A DNA stretch of 64,000 nt. Origin: Agreia pratensis (GTDB taxonomy: Bacteria > Actinomycetota > Actinomycetes > Actinomycetales > Microbacteriaceae). Numbering within the stretch: the stretch's first letter is position 1; each line of letters begins with the position of its first letter. The translations under genes were made by a program, and so were the position numbers. The stretch lies in assembly GCF_900177685.1 (NCBI RefSeq), contig NZ_FXAY01000001.1, positions 1,054,001 to 1,118,000 on the forward strand. Reading direction: 5' to 3'. Shown here piece by piece: positions 23,701 to 31,881 of the stretch. The notes beneath the pieces were generated by a model, which did not search any database, was not told where the DNA came from, and saw only the letters and a list, made by a program, of their open reading frames with translations.

Positions 23701-26083
23701 CGAGGGTCTCGCCCGCCGCCGCATCCCACGTCGTCGCCAGCCTTTCACCGTCGGTACCGACCGCCGCGAAGTGAATCGAGGCGTCGTCGGGCCGGCCTCT
23801 CACGGTCGCCACCCAGTCGCCCGCCGGCACCGTGACGGTGAAGGACCGTGTCACCGATGCGTCGAGTTCGGCACGCACGAGCCGGCGCTCGTCCCACTCG
23901 AGTGAGACCTGCGCCCCGCCGCGGGCCCGAATGTTCCGGAGCTCTCCGGCGTACCAGCGGAGCGGCATGGCGTTGAGGAGCCGGATCGACTCGTTCTGAC
24001 TCTGCACGAGGGCTTCGACGATGCCGGCGGCCCCACCGAGGTTGCCGTCGATCTGGAAGAGGTGCCCGTCGGGGTGCGTCTCGACATCGACGGGGTGGAG
24101 GTCGAGGAGGGATGACGAGCTGAGGCCGTCAGTGAGCACGTCGAGCGAGTGCTCCACGAGAGAGGCGTCTCGAGCACGGGTAGCAAGGCACAGGATCCAG
24201 GCCTGACTCCACCCGGTGTACCCGCTGCCATGGGCAACGCGATCCTCGAGGGCTCGGCGTGCAGCTCGGAACATCTCGGGCGACGCGTACTCGTCGAACG
24301 AGGAGCCGGGGAAGAGGCCCAAGAGGTGCGATGTGTGCCTGTGGCCCCGCGCGCGCGGCTCCCAGTCCTCCGCCCATTCTTGGAGCAGCCCGTCGGCGCC
24401 GATCTGCGGCCTGCGCACGAGCGGCAGCGCCGCGCGCACGGCGGCCAGGAGCTCGTCGTCGCCGTCAGCCGCGTCAGCCTCGGCGAGGAGCCGCTCAAAG
24501 ACCTCCAGCACAAGTGTCTGGTCCATCGTCACCCCGGCGCTCACGGCGAACTCAGCCTCGTCACCGTTCGGCCTGAAGCTGTGTTCCGGCGAGGTCGACG
24601 GCGATACTGCGAGAGTTCCGTCTGCATACGGCTGCAGCAGAGACAGAGCGAAGCGGGCCGACCCGGCGAGAGCCTTCCAGGCCTGCGCGCGGAGGGATGC
24701 GTCGTGGCGGGGGGCGAAATCGAGGTGATCCCAGAGCTGCAGGGTGAGCCAGAGCCCGCCGGTCGGCCAGTTGGACCACGTCGCGTCTGCCGGCTCGAGG
24801 CCTCGAACGAGGTTCGAGAACCCCCAGATGTCGGTGTTGTGGTGCACACACCACCCCTCGGCCCCATAGGTGCTCGCCGCCGTGCGCGAACCGGTCGCCT
24901 CGAGCCCTAAGACGAGTTCGGTGAAGGGCTCGGTGAGCTCGCCGAGTCCGCTGACATCGGCCGGCCAGTAGTTCATTTCGACGTTGATGTTCGTGGTGTA
25001 GTTCGAACTCCACCCCGGGCGCACGCTGTCGTTCCAGATGCCCTGAAGCGTGGCGGCCTGAGTGTCGGGCCGGGAGCTCGAGATGAGGAGGTAACGACCC
25101 AGGTGGTGGTACAGCTCGTCTGTCTCGGTCTTCGACGATGAATCATCCGGCGCAGCAACCAGTCGCAGATCGCTCCGATCGAACAGCTCCGCGTGCGCCG
25201 CGCGATGACGATCGCGGAGCTCCTCCGTAGTCGCGCCGGCGACACCGCGGAGCGTTGCGAGAACCTGCTCAGAGAGCGCCTCGCCATCGGCACTCGGACG
25301 CTCCGAGCGCCCACGGAACCCGTCAGTGGCCGCCACGAGGATGCGAGTGGTCGCGCCCGTCGCCCCCGGCACCTCCCTGGTCTGCACGAGGATTGCCACG
25401 GCGAACCCCATGCCGGCATCGACGAGACCGTCGGCGTCGGGCTCGCCCGCGTCGTAGATGACCGCATCGGCAACGTCGCCCAGGTACTGAGGCAGCACGC
25501 GCGAAGGCGCGCGACCCGTTGCGATGTCGACGTAGTCACCGCCTCCCAGCTCCACTCGCTCGTGTCGCACGGGATGCGGCGAACGGAACTCTGGTGAGGA
25601 GCTGGAGGGAGCCGGCTGCGAGACCTCCATGACCATGACCTGCTCGGTCGCGCTCACGAACGTCTCGACCTCGACGCGGCCGTCAGCCGAGTCGTAGGCG
25701 ACTGTCGCGGCAGCCCGTGCCAGGTCGAGAGAGCGCGAGTAACCGCCGGTGGACGCATCGCCATACGCCCAGTCGATGAAGCCGAGCGGCTCGTACGACT
25801 GGGTGTACGCATCCGACTGCATGCGCATCGCGAGCGCTTCTGCCCGCGCCCACTCGCCGTCGCGCACGGCCTCGCGGAGCGGACCGAGAAAGCGCCGGGG
25901 CTCCTCGCCGTCGTCGTCTGCAGCACCGAGCGGCCCGCCCGACCAGAACGTGTCGAGGTTGAGATCCACGTGTTCACGACCGGCCCCGCCGCGCACAGAA
26001 GCGCCGAGTCGCCCGTTGCCGAGCAGGAAGGAATCGTTGATCGAGATCGCCGGCTCGTGCCGGGTGATGTCGAAGCGTTTCAC
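23660..26083 (-). CDS. Glycoside hydrolase family 95 (alpha-L-fucosidase / alpha-L-galactosidase type)
   Basis: 807-residue enzyme, close to the usual GH95 length, with no signal peptide, so cytoplasmic. Landmarks in order: N-terminal beta domain (LLGNGRLGASVRGG, DTFWSGGP), the (alpha/alpha)6 barrel with LQGIWNDSVRPGWSSNY and NVEMNYWPADVSGL, HRHTSHLLGLFPG, and FQIDGNLGGAAGIVEALVQS. Family role: inverting hydrolysis of alpha-1,2-fucosyl or related bonds of plant xyloglucan and glycans. The GTG start lies 3 nt after the hemL stop, an odd place for a fucosidase. The final about 10 residues are read from the antisense of a decayed lacI gene. Confidence 0.9.
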   Translation of the reverse strand: MKRFDITRHEPAISINDSFLLGNGRLGASVRGGAGREHVDLNLDTFWSGGPLGAADDDGEEPRRFLGPLREAVRDGEWARAEALAMRMQSDAYTQSYEPLGFIDWAYGDASTGGYSRSLDLARAAATVAYDSADGRVEVETFVSATEQVMVMEVSQPAPSSSSPEFRSPHPVRHERVELGGGDYVDIATGRAPSRVLPQYLGDVADAVIYDAGEPDADGLVDAGMGFAVAILVQTREVPGATGATTRILVAATDGFRGRSERPSADGEALSEQVLATLRGVAGATTEELRDRHRAAHAELFDRSDLRLVAAPDDSSSKTETDELYHHLGRYLLISSSRPDTQAATLQGIWNDSVRPGWSSNYTTNINVEMNYWPADVSGLGELTEPFTELVLGLEATGSRTAASTYGAEGWCVHHNTDIWGFSNLVRGLEPADATWSNWPTGGLWLTLQLWDHLDFAPRHDASLRAQAWKALAGSARFALSLLQPYADGTLAVSPSTSPEHSFRPNGDEAEFAVSAGVTMDQTLVLEVFERLLAEADAADGDDELLAAVRAALPLVRRPQIGADGLLQEWAEDWEPRARGHRHTSHLLGLFPGSSFDEYASPEMFRAARRALEDRVAHGSGYTGWSQAWILCLATRARDASLVEHSLDVLTDGLSSSSLLDLHPVDVETHPDGHLFQIDGNLGGAAGIVEALVQSQNESIRLLNAMPLRWYAGELRNIRARGGAQVSLEWDERRLVRAELDASVTRSFTVTVPAGDWVATVRGRPDDASIHFAAVGTDGERLATTWDAAAGETLVIRPAPGRSTRAR

Positions 26084-26086
26084 CGC

Positions 26087-27451
26087 TTATACGGCCAGGG
26101 TCGACGACGCGGATGCCGCTGCGCGGGCCGCCGCCGGGAGCGCATCGAGGATGCGGCCGATCGCCTTATCGTCGTGAGCTGCCGACACGAACCACGCCTC
26201 GAAGACAGAGGGCGGCAGCGAGACCCCCGAGTCGAGCATCGAGTGGAAGAACGCGGGATAGCGGAACGCATCCTGTCGCTGCACGTCAGCGTAGGTGCGC
26301 GGCGCACCGCCCGCCGAGGGGGTGTAGTCGCCGAAGACGAAGCTGAACAGGTTGCCGGCGCGCTGCACCGAGTGAGTCACCCCGACATCGGCCAACGCCT
26401 CCGACACCGACGACGACAGCAGATCTGCCGTGGCGTCGAGACGCGCATAGACGGATGCGTCGGCCAGCGTCAGCGTGGCGATTCCGGCGGCGACGGCCAC
26501 CGGGTTGCCCGAGAGAGTTCCGGCCTGGTAGACCGGCCCGAGGGGCGCGAGGAAGTCCATGACGTCGGCTCGGCCGCCGAGCGCCGCCAGGGGCATCCCA
26601 CCGCCGATGACCTTGCCGTACGTCACGAGATCCGGGCTGTACGCATCCGACCCCTCGGCAGCCTGCGCCTCGGACTCGAGGGCCCAGTACCCCGCCGGGT
26701 GAACCCGGAAGCCGGTGAGCACCTCGTCGACGATGAGCAGGGCGCCGTTCTCGTGGGCAATGGCTGACAGTGCAGCGTTGAATCCGGCATCCGGTGCCAC
26801 GACGCCCATATTGGCGGCCGCGGCCTCGGTGATGATGCCAGCGATGCGGCCCGGGTGCAGGGCGAAGGCCTCGCGCACGGCGTCGAGGTCGTTGTAGGGC
26901 AGCACGAGGGTGAGGGCCGCGGTTGCCGCGGGCACACCGGCGGATGCGGGCAGCCCCAGCGTGGCGAGACCCGAGCCGGCCTCGGCGAGCAGCGAGTCGG
27001 AGTGCCCGTGATAGTGGCCGGCGAACTTGATCAGCACGTCTCGGCCCGTGAATCCGCGGGCGAGACGGATGGCCGTCATCGTGGCCTCGGTTCCGGTGGA
27101 GACGAGGCGGATCTTCTCGATGGGCGAGCGTCCGCCGCTCGTGACGCGGGCGCGCACGAGTTCGGCGAGCTCGGTCTCGCCCGGGGTCGAGGCGCCGAAC
27201 GAGAGGCCGCGACCGGCGGCATCCTGAACGGCCGCGACGACCTCGGGATGCGCGTGGCCGAGAATCGCCGGCCCCCAGCTCGAGACGAGATCGACGTACT
27301 GAGTGCCGTCGGAGTCGGTGACGTAGGCGCCCTTCGCCGAGGTGAGGAAGCGAGGGGTTCCGCCGACGGAGCGGTAAGCACGCACGGGCGAGTTGACGCC
27401 GCCTGGAATGCTGAGGCGCGCCCGGTCGAAGAGTTCGTCGTTGCGAGTCAT
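26087..27451 (-). CDS. hemL: Glutamate-1-semialdehyde 2,1-aminomutase
   Basis: PLP enzyme that isomerises glutamate-1-semialdehyde to 5-aminolevulinate, the second step of the C5 heme pathway started by HemA. 454 residues. Conserved [11 protein letters not shown] near the N-terminus, substrate-loop [30 protein letters not shown], and the PLP-lysine segment [23 protein letters not shown] precedes the ATG. hemB lies 14 nt upstream on the same strand; GH95 follows after 3 nt. Confidence 0.95.
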   Translation of the reverse strand: MTRNDELFDRARLSIPGGVNSPVRAYRSVGGTPRFLTSAKGAYVTDSDGTQYVDLVSSWGPAILGHAHPEVVAAVQDAAGRGLSFGASTPGETELAELVRARVTSGGRSPIEKIRLVSTGTEATMTAIRLARGFTGRDVLIKFAGHYHGHSDSLLAEAGSGLATLGLPASAGVPAATAALTLVLPYNDLDAVREAFALHPGRIAGIITEAAAANMGVVAPDAGFNAALSAIAHENGALLIVDEVLTGFRVHPAGYWALESEAQAAEGSDAYSPDLVTYGKVIGGGMPLAALGGRADVMDFLAPLGPVYQAGTLSGNPVAVAAGIATLTLADASVYARLDATADLLSSSVSEALADVGVTHSVQRAGNLFSFVFGDYTPSAGGAPRTYADVQRQDAFRYPAFFHSMLDSGVSLPPSVFEAWFVSAAHDDKAIGRILDALPAAARAAASASSTLAV

Positions 27452-27464
27452 GGGGTCAGGCTCC

Positions 27465-28442
27465 CTATCGGAGGGTCGTGGCGAGCTCGGTCGCCCAGTA
27501 GGTGAGGATGGCGTCGGCGCCGGCCCGCTTGATGCTGAGAACGGATTCGAGGATCGCGCGGTCGCGGTCGATCCAGCCGTTGGCCGCGGCGGCTTCGATC
27601 ATGGCGTATTCCCCCGACACCTGGTACGCCCAGACGGGAACCGGCGACCAGGCCGACACGTCGGCGAGCACGTCGAGGTAGCTGCCCGCGGGCTTCACCA
27701 TCACGATGTCGGCGCCCTCGGCCACGTCGAGCTGCGCCTCGCGCAGGCCCTCGCGGCGGTTGGCGGGGTCGAGCTGGTAGCTGCGGCGGTTTCCCGTGAG
27801 CGTAGAGGCGACCGCTTCACGGAACGGCCCGTAGTAAGCGGATGCGTACTTGGCCGAGTAGGAGAGCACGGCCACGTCGCTGCGTCCGGCGTCGTCGAGG
27901 GCGTAGCGCACGGCGGCGACCTGACCGTCCATCATGCCCGAGAGGCCGAGCAGCGCCGAGCCCGCGTCGGCCTGCGCCAGCGCCATGTCCTGGTATCTCA
28001 GCAGGGTGGCGTCGTTGTCGACCCGGCCATCGGCATCCAGAACCCCGCAGTGGCCGTGGTCGGTGAACTCGTCGAGGCACAGATCGGTCTGCACGACGAG
28101 GGCGTCGCCGACCTCGGATGCGATCACGCGGGTGGCCTGGTTCAGGATGCCATCGGGGTCGGTCGCGCCGGTGCCGGTGGCGTCGCGGTGCTCGGGCACG
28201 CCAAAAATCATCACTCCGCCGAGGCCCGCAGCGGCGGCGTCTTGCACAACGGAGCGCACCGACTCGAGGGTGTGCTGCACGACTCCGGGCATCGAGCCGA
28301 GCGGGCGGGGATCGGCGCCCTCGCGCACGAAGAGGGGCAGGATCAGGTCGGCCGGGTGAAGGCGAGTCTCGGCGACCTGGCGACGGATCGCATCCGTGGC
28401 ACGAAGGCGGCGCGGACGAGCGACAGGAAAGCCAGAAGTCAT
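27465..28442 (-). CDS. hemB: Delta-aminolevulinic acid dehydratase (porphobilinogen synthase)
   Basis: Condenses two 5-aminolevulinates to porphobilinogen. 325 residues. Both active-site lysines are present ([16 protein letters not shown] and [10 protein letters not shown]). The metal-site segment reads [14 protein letters not shown]: the first and last Cys of the zinc triad remain while the middle one is Asp. TAAGCT lies 7 nt before the ATG on the minus strand, so the hemB-hemL mRNA may be leaderless. Divergent from a MarR gene. Confidence 0.95.
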   Translation of the reverse strand: MTSGFPVARPRRLRATDAIRRQVAETRLHPADLILPLFVREGADPRPLGSMPGVVQHTLESVRSVVQDAAAAGLGGVMIFGVPEHRDATGTGATDPDGILNQATRVIASEVGDALVVQTDLCLDEFTDHGHCGVLDADGRVDNDATLLRYQDMALAQADAGSALLGLSGMMDGQVAAVRYALDDAGRSDVAVLSYSAKYASAYYGPFREAVASTLTGNRRSYQLDPANRREGLREAQLDVAEGADIVMVKPAGSYLDVLADVSAWSPVPVWAYQVSGEYAMIEAAAANGWIDRDRAILESVLSIKRAGADAILTYWATELATTLR

Positions 28443-28497
28443 GGGTTCCAGCTTATCCGCGTGCGCTGGGCGAGAGCCGGGCGGAGCCGCCCCGACC

Positions 28498-28524
28498 TAA
28501 GGTGGATACGTGAGCGAACGATGA
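28498..28524 (+). promoter_or_regulatory. Putative leaderless promoter with 4-codon leader ORF
   Basis: TAAGGT (28498-28503) is followed after 6 nt by GTG (28510). The frame GTG-AGC-GAA-CGA ends at TGA (28522-28524), overlapping the MarR ATG (28521) as ATGA. The MarR start itself has no ribosome binding site. Confidence 0.5.
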
Positions 28525-29003
28525 ATTTCACCACGGCGAAACAGGCGGCCGACGACCCGAGGATCCTGGTCTTCGGGCGGCTACTCGGCGCAGCGAATCG
28601 ACTCGAGTACATTCTCGGACACGCGCTCGAAGAGTCCACAGGCCTGACTCACTCCATCTACGAACTGCTTCTGGTCGTGGGTCGGGCCGGGGGCGGTGGC
28701 ATTCCCGTGCGGGATGTCGCGCAGTCGAGAGTCGTGACGTCGGGTGGGGCCACCCGTCTGGTCAACCGCGCGGCCGAACTCGGCCTCATCCGACGACGCC
28801 CCTCAGAGACCGACGGCCGCGTGCAGCTCGTGGAGCTCACAGACCTCGGCGAGCAGAAGCTTCTCGAGGCAAGCGAACTCCACGCTCACAACATCGAGCG
28901 CTACCTCATCGACGTTCTTCCAGCCGATCAGGCGCGCATCTTCGCCGAGGCCGTTCGCACGCTCAGCAAGAACGCGGAGGCCGAGCTTCCTGTCATGCCA
29001 TGA
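28521..29003 (+). CDS. MarR-family regulator of the adjacent MBL-fold operon
   Basis: 160-residue winged-helix regulator. Helix-turn-helix GIPVRDVAQSRVVTSGGATRLV with wing RRPSETDGRVQLVELTDLG; long N- and C-terminal dimerisation helices. The start at 28521 is chosen because it overlaps a 4-codon leader frame; the open frame extends far upstream but antisense to hemB. It is followed by a 22-bp perfect palindrome inside the promoter of the next two genes, the likely operator it binds. The ligand is unknown. Confidence 0.82.
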   Translation: MNFTTAKQAADDPRILVFGRLLGAANRLEYILGHALEESTGLTHSIYELLLVVGRAGGGGIPVRDVAQSRVVTSGGATRLVNRAAELGLIRRRPSETDGRVQLVELTDLGEQKLLEASELHAHNIERYLIDVLPADQARIFAEAVRTLSKNAEAELPVMP

Positions 29004-29029
29004 CCCGAGTTCGGATCACTATTTACCTC

Positions 29030-29058
29030 TTGGGAATAGCTGACTAGTCAGCTATTGT
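29030..29058 (+). promoter_or_regulatory. Promoter with 22-bp palindromic operator for the MBL operon
   Basis: -35 TTGGGA (29030-29035) and -10 TATTGT (29053-29058) are spaced by 17 nt. A perfect 22-bp palindrome (29035-29056; half-site AATAGCTGACT) fills the spacer. Size and placement fit a MarR dimer site that blocks polymerase; the MarR gene ends 31 nt upstream. Confidence 0.7.
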
Positions 29059-29133
29059 GGTGCTTGACAAGCAGCAACGCGCTGCCGCCTCGGATACACC
29101 CGAGCGCCCCAGAGACAAGGAACCACCATCACC

Positions 29134-29940
29134 ATGTCACTCTCATTCCAGGTCTTCGACCTCGACTTCCCCGCCGGCTCGCCCAACAAGTCGGCGACGC
29201 TCGTCACCGGCGAAACGGAGGCGCTGCTCGTCGACGCCGGCTTCACCCTGGCCGACGGACACCGACTCGTCGCCGCCGTGCTCGACTCCGGCAAGAAGCT
29301 CACCACCGTATTCGTCAGCCACGCCGATCCCGACTTCTACTTCGGTCTCGAGGCCATCGCCGACGCATTCCCCGACGCCCAGATTCTTGCGACGCCCATC
29401 GTGATCGAGCACATCACCGCCTCGTTCGAGGGCAAGCTGAAAGCGTGGGCAGCCCTCGGAACCAACCTGCCCACCCGACTCGTCGACATCCAGCCCCTCG
29501 GCACCGACTATCTCGAAGTCGATGGCCAGAAGCTCGAGCTGCGCGGCGGCTCAGAAGTGCTGCCCGACCGCCACTACCTCTGGAGCCCCGAGGAGAAAGC
29601 GATCATCGGCGGCGTACTCGTGTTCCAGCAGGAGCACGTGTGGACCGCGGACACGGCCCGGCCCGAGCAGCGCGCGGCCTGGATCGCCCTCCTCGACCAG
29701 ATGTCGGCTCTCAGCCCCGAGCTCGTGGTTGCGGGGCACCGCCTCCCCGGAACACCCAACGACGCTTCGGGCATCGACTACACCCGCTCGTATCTCGAAG
29801 AGTTCGAGAGAGTGCTCGAGCGCACCGAAGACGGCGCGTCGGCTACCGCGGCCCTGGTCGAGGCCTACCCGAACTCAGGGATGCTCATCGCGGCCCAGCT
29901 TGGACCGAAGGTTGCGAAGGGTGAGATGACATGGGGCTGA
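29134..29940 (+). CDS. MBL-fold metallo-hydrolase with altered metal motif
   Basis: 268-residue metallo-beta-lactamase-fold protein. Early strands (TLVTGETEALLVDAGFT) and the C-terminal LVVAGHRLPG are typical. The metal motif, usually HxHxDH, reads SHADPDF, so the second and last His are replaced; activity may be altered. AAGGA precedes the ATG. It is the first gene after the MarR operator and overlaps the SnoaL-like gene by 10 nt. The subgroup is common next to small ketone- or quinone-handling enzymes, but the substrate is unknown. Confidence 0.82.
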   Translation: MSLSFQVFDLDFPAGSPNKSATLVTGETEALLVDAGFTLADGHRLVAAVLDSGKKLTTVFVSHADPDFYFGLEAIADAFPDAQILATPIVIEHITASFEGKLKAWAALGTNLPTRLVDIQPLGTDYLEVDGQKLELRGGSEVLPDRHYLWSPEEKAIIGGVLVFQQEHVWTADTARPEQRAAWIALLDQMSALSPELVVAGHRLPGTPNDASGIDYTRSYLEEFERVLERTEDGASATAALVEAYPNSGMLIAAQLGPKVAKGEMTWG

Positions 29941-30356
29941 CACCCGAAGACTTCGCCGTGTCGACCGCGCCTCGCGACGTCGTGCGCCGCCAGTATCTCG
30001 CATCGGCGGCCGCAGACCTCGACGCCCTGAGGGCAACTCTGGCGCCCGATGTCGAATGGACCGAGATGACCGGCTTCCCTCTCGCAGGCACCTACCGCAC
30101 ACCCGAGGGCGTCACCTCCAACGTTATGGAGGTGCTCGGTCGCGACTGGTCAGACTGGACCGCGCACGACGACAGCTATGTGGTCGAGGGCGAGAACGTC
30201 GTTGTGCTGGCGCGCTACACCGCGAAGAACAAGGCGACCGGCAAGGCGATGAATGTGCGGGTAGCCCACCACTTCGTCGTTCGCGGTGGACTCATCGTGC
30301 GGTTCGAGCAGTTCGTCGACACGGCTCAGGTCGCCGAAGCGGCACGCGTCGACTGA
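29931..30356 (+). CDS. SnoaL-like / NTF2-fold protein
   Basis: 141-residue NTF2-like fold protein. VVRRQYLASAAADLDALRATLAPDVEWTE and TYRTPEGVTSNVMEVL are typical of SnoaL-like proteins annotated as nuclear transport factor 2 family. Such proteins isomerise or bind small hydrophobic molecules. Overlaps the MBL gene and must share its MarR control. A nested hairpin follows 5 nt after the stop. The reaction is unknown. Confidence 0.8.
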   Translation: MGLTPEDFAVSTAPRDVVRRQYLASAAADLDALRATLAPDVEWTEMTGFPLAGTYRTPEGVTSNVMEVLGRDWSDWTAHDDSYVVEGENVVVLARYTAKNKATGKAMNVRVAHHFVVRGGLIVRFEQFVDTAQVAEAARVD

Positions 30357-30361
30357 ACTGA

Positions 30362-30422
30362 GCGCGGGTGTTGGAGTGCGGCGCGGTGGTTGAACCGCAG
30401 CCCTGCAGCTGAACACCCGCGC
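30362..30422 (+). terminator. Nested hairpin after the MBL/SnoaL operon
   Basis: Outer stem GCGCGGGTGTT (30362-30372) against AACACCCGCGC (30412-30422), 11 bp, enclosing a small hairpin GCGGT/ACCGC (30383-30398). It starts 5 nt after the stop codon. There is no T-run, as is usual for actinobacterial terminators. Confidence 0.55.
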
Positions 30423-30480
30423 GAGACCCCATACTCGAGCTCGCCGGCGCAAGTCCGCGCAGCCCCGACGCCTCCACACG

Positions 30481-30558
30481 GTTCAACAGGATGGATTGGC
30501 GACGCGCTGCGGTTTCGGCAGCAACACGCCGGGTGGAATCGAGAACGTCCTGTTGAAC
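30481..30558. repeat. 11-bp inverted repeat in a convergent gap
   Basis: GTTCAACAGGA (30481-30491) and TCCTGTTGAAC (30548-30558), separated by 56 nt. It lies between the SnoaL-like gene and the convergent GNAT gene. No coding frame is supported in this gap; the function is unknown. Confidence 0.5.
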
Positions 30559-30580
30559 ACGACGTCGGAGAGATCGTCGA

Positions 30581-31051
30581 CTAGCTCAGCTGCTTCCGCA
30601 TCTGAACGGCGAACGTCGAATAGTCGAGTCGTTCGTACAGCTCCCGAGCGGTGGTGTTGTATCCGAAGACATTCAGCCCCATCGACTCGACACCGAGCCC
30701 CCTCGCGTGGTCTTCCGCGAGCCCGATAGCAGCGGCAGCCACACCGTGTCCCCTGTGGGCCTCGTCGACGAAGACATCCCAGATCCACCAGTCGACCCCG
30801 GCGCCCTCATTGGCCGGACCGACCCAGACCCAGCCAACAGAAGCCTCTCCCTCGATGATGTGAGCGATGAGGTGCTGGTCTCGGCGTTTGCCCGCCGGAA
30901 AGAGTTCAGCCCATTCCTTCTGCGATCGCGCGTGCGCGCTTTCGGGAGACTGACCCGACCGTATCCGAGACTCGGCGTAGGCGGCACTGGCCCGACGAAT
31001 CCAGTCGGGAAGCTCATCGTCGTGCATCGGTCGAAGTCGGACAGCGCTCAT
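30581..31051 (-). CDS. GNAT-family N-acetyltransferase
   Basis: 156 residues. Acetyl-CoA loop VDEAHRGHGVAAAAIGLAEDHARG and the tail GLNVFGYNTTARELYERLDY. It is a paralog of the GNAT gene at 8916-9398, sharing the WWIWDVFVDEAHRG-type core and the terminal QMRK. It follows hemD on the same strand after 38 nt but has its own TAAACT 6 nt before the ATG, so it is probably transcribed separately and leaderless. The substrate is unknown. Confidence 0.82.
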   Translation of the reverse strand: MSAVRLRPMHDDELPDWIRRASAAYAESRIRSGQSPESAHARSQKEWAELFPAGKRRDQHLIAHIIEGEASVGWVWVGPANEGAGVDWWIWDVFVDEAHRGHGVAAAAIGLAEDHARGLGVESMGLNVFGYNTTARELYERLDYSTFAVQMRKQLS

Positions 31052-31089
31052 CCGGCGAGTTTAAGTCGGTAACGCTGTACGCCCGGTGG

Positions 31090-31881
31090 CTATTCGTCGT
31101 CAGACTTCTGAGCCTTCGCCACTTCGACGATCGCGTCGATCAGCGATACCGCGCTACGCTCCTTCGCCACGAGGTCGACGCGCACGCCGTACGCCGCTGC
31201 ATCGCGCGCAGTCTGCGGGCCGATCGCAGCCACGATCGTGGTTTCGGGCATGCTGCCGAACTGCAACTGCACCTGTTCTGCCACACTGCCCGACGTCACG
31301 AACACCGCTTTGAACGCGCCGGCCTGAATGTCACGCACGATCGCTTCATCGACCGGAACCCCGATGGTTCTATACGCGACGACCGATTCGACGGTGTGAC
31401 CGCGAGCGATGAGTCCCTCGGTGAGAACGGGCTTGGCGATGTCGCTGCGCAGCGTCAGAATGCGCAGCTCCGCGCCGTACTGCTCGAACTGGGCGAGCTC
31501 ACGCAGCAGCCCCTTTGCCGAGTTGTCTTCCGGTGGAACCAGGTCGACCTGATAGCCGGCAGCGGTCAGCGCCGCGGCTGTCGTCTCTCCGACGGCCGCG
31601 ATGTGCGTCGACTCCGGGACGGTGGCCTGGTGCGCCGCGAGAACGTCGACCGTGGTGGCGCTCGTGACCGTCAGCCAGTCGAACTTTCCTGCGGCGAGCG
31701 ATGCGAGAGCCACAGTGAGCGCTCCGTCGTCGTCGGCTGCGGCGAAATTGATCATGGGGGCGACGACAGGCGTGGCGCCTGCCGCGCGAAGATCGGATGC
31801 CACGCCGTGGCCCCACGGGCCGCCTCGCGGAACCAGCACGCGCCATCCGCCGAGCGGACGATTGCTCCACGGCGTCATCAT
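31090..31881 (-). CDS. hemD: Uroporphyrinogen-III synthase
   Basis: Closes hydroxymethylbilane with ring-D inversion to uroporphyrinogen III. 263 residues. Sequence is poorly conserved across the family, but the two-lobed pattern is visible: WRVLVPRGGPWG at the start, FDWLTVTSATTVDVL, HIAAVGETTAAALTAAGY, and AVFVTSGSVAEQV. The start overlaps the hemC stop, confirming its place in the hemQ-hemH-hemC-hemD block. Confidence 0.9.
   Translation of the reverse strand: MMTPWSNRPLGGWRVLVPRGGPWGHGVASDLRAAGATPVVAPMINFAAADDDGALTVALASLAAGKFDWLTVTSATTVDVLAAHQATVPESTHIAAVGETTAAALTAAGYQVDLVPPEDNSAKGLLRELAQFEQYGAELRILTLRSDIAKPVLTEGLIARGHTVESVVAYRTIGVPVDEAIVRDIQAGAFKAVFVTSGSVAEQVQLQFGSMPETTIVAAIGPQTARDAAAYGVRVDLVAKERSAVSLIDAIVEVAKAQKSDDE

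Noticed and set aside
27393-28520. Long upstream extension of the MarR gene opposite hemB
   Set aside because: It is antisense to the well-conserved hemB gene; MarR homology begins only after 28521.
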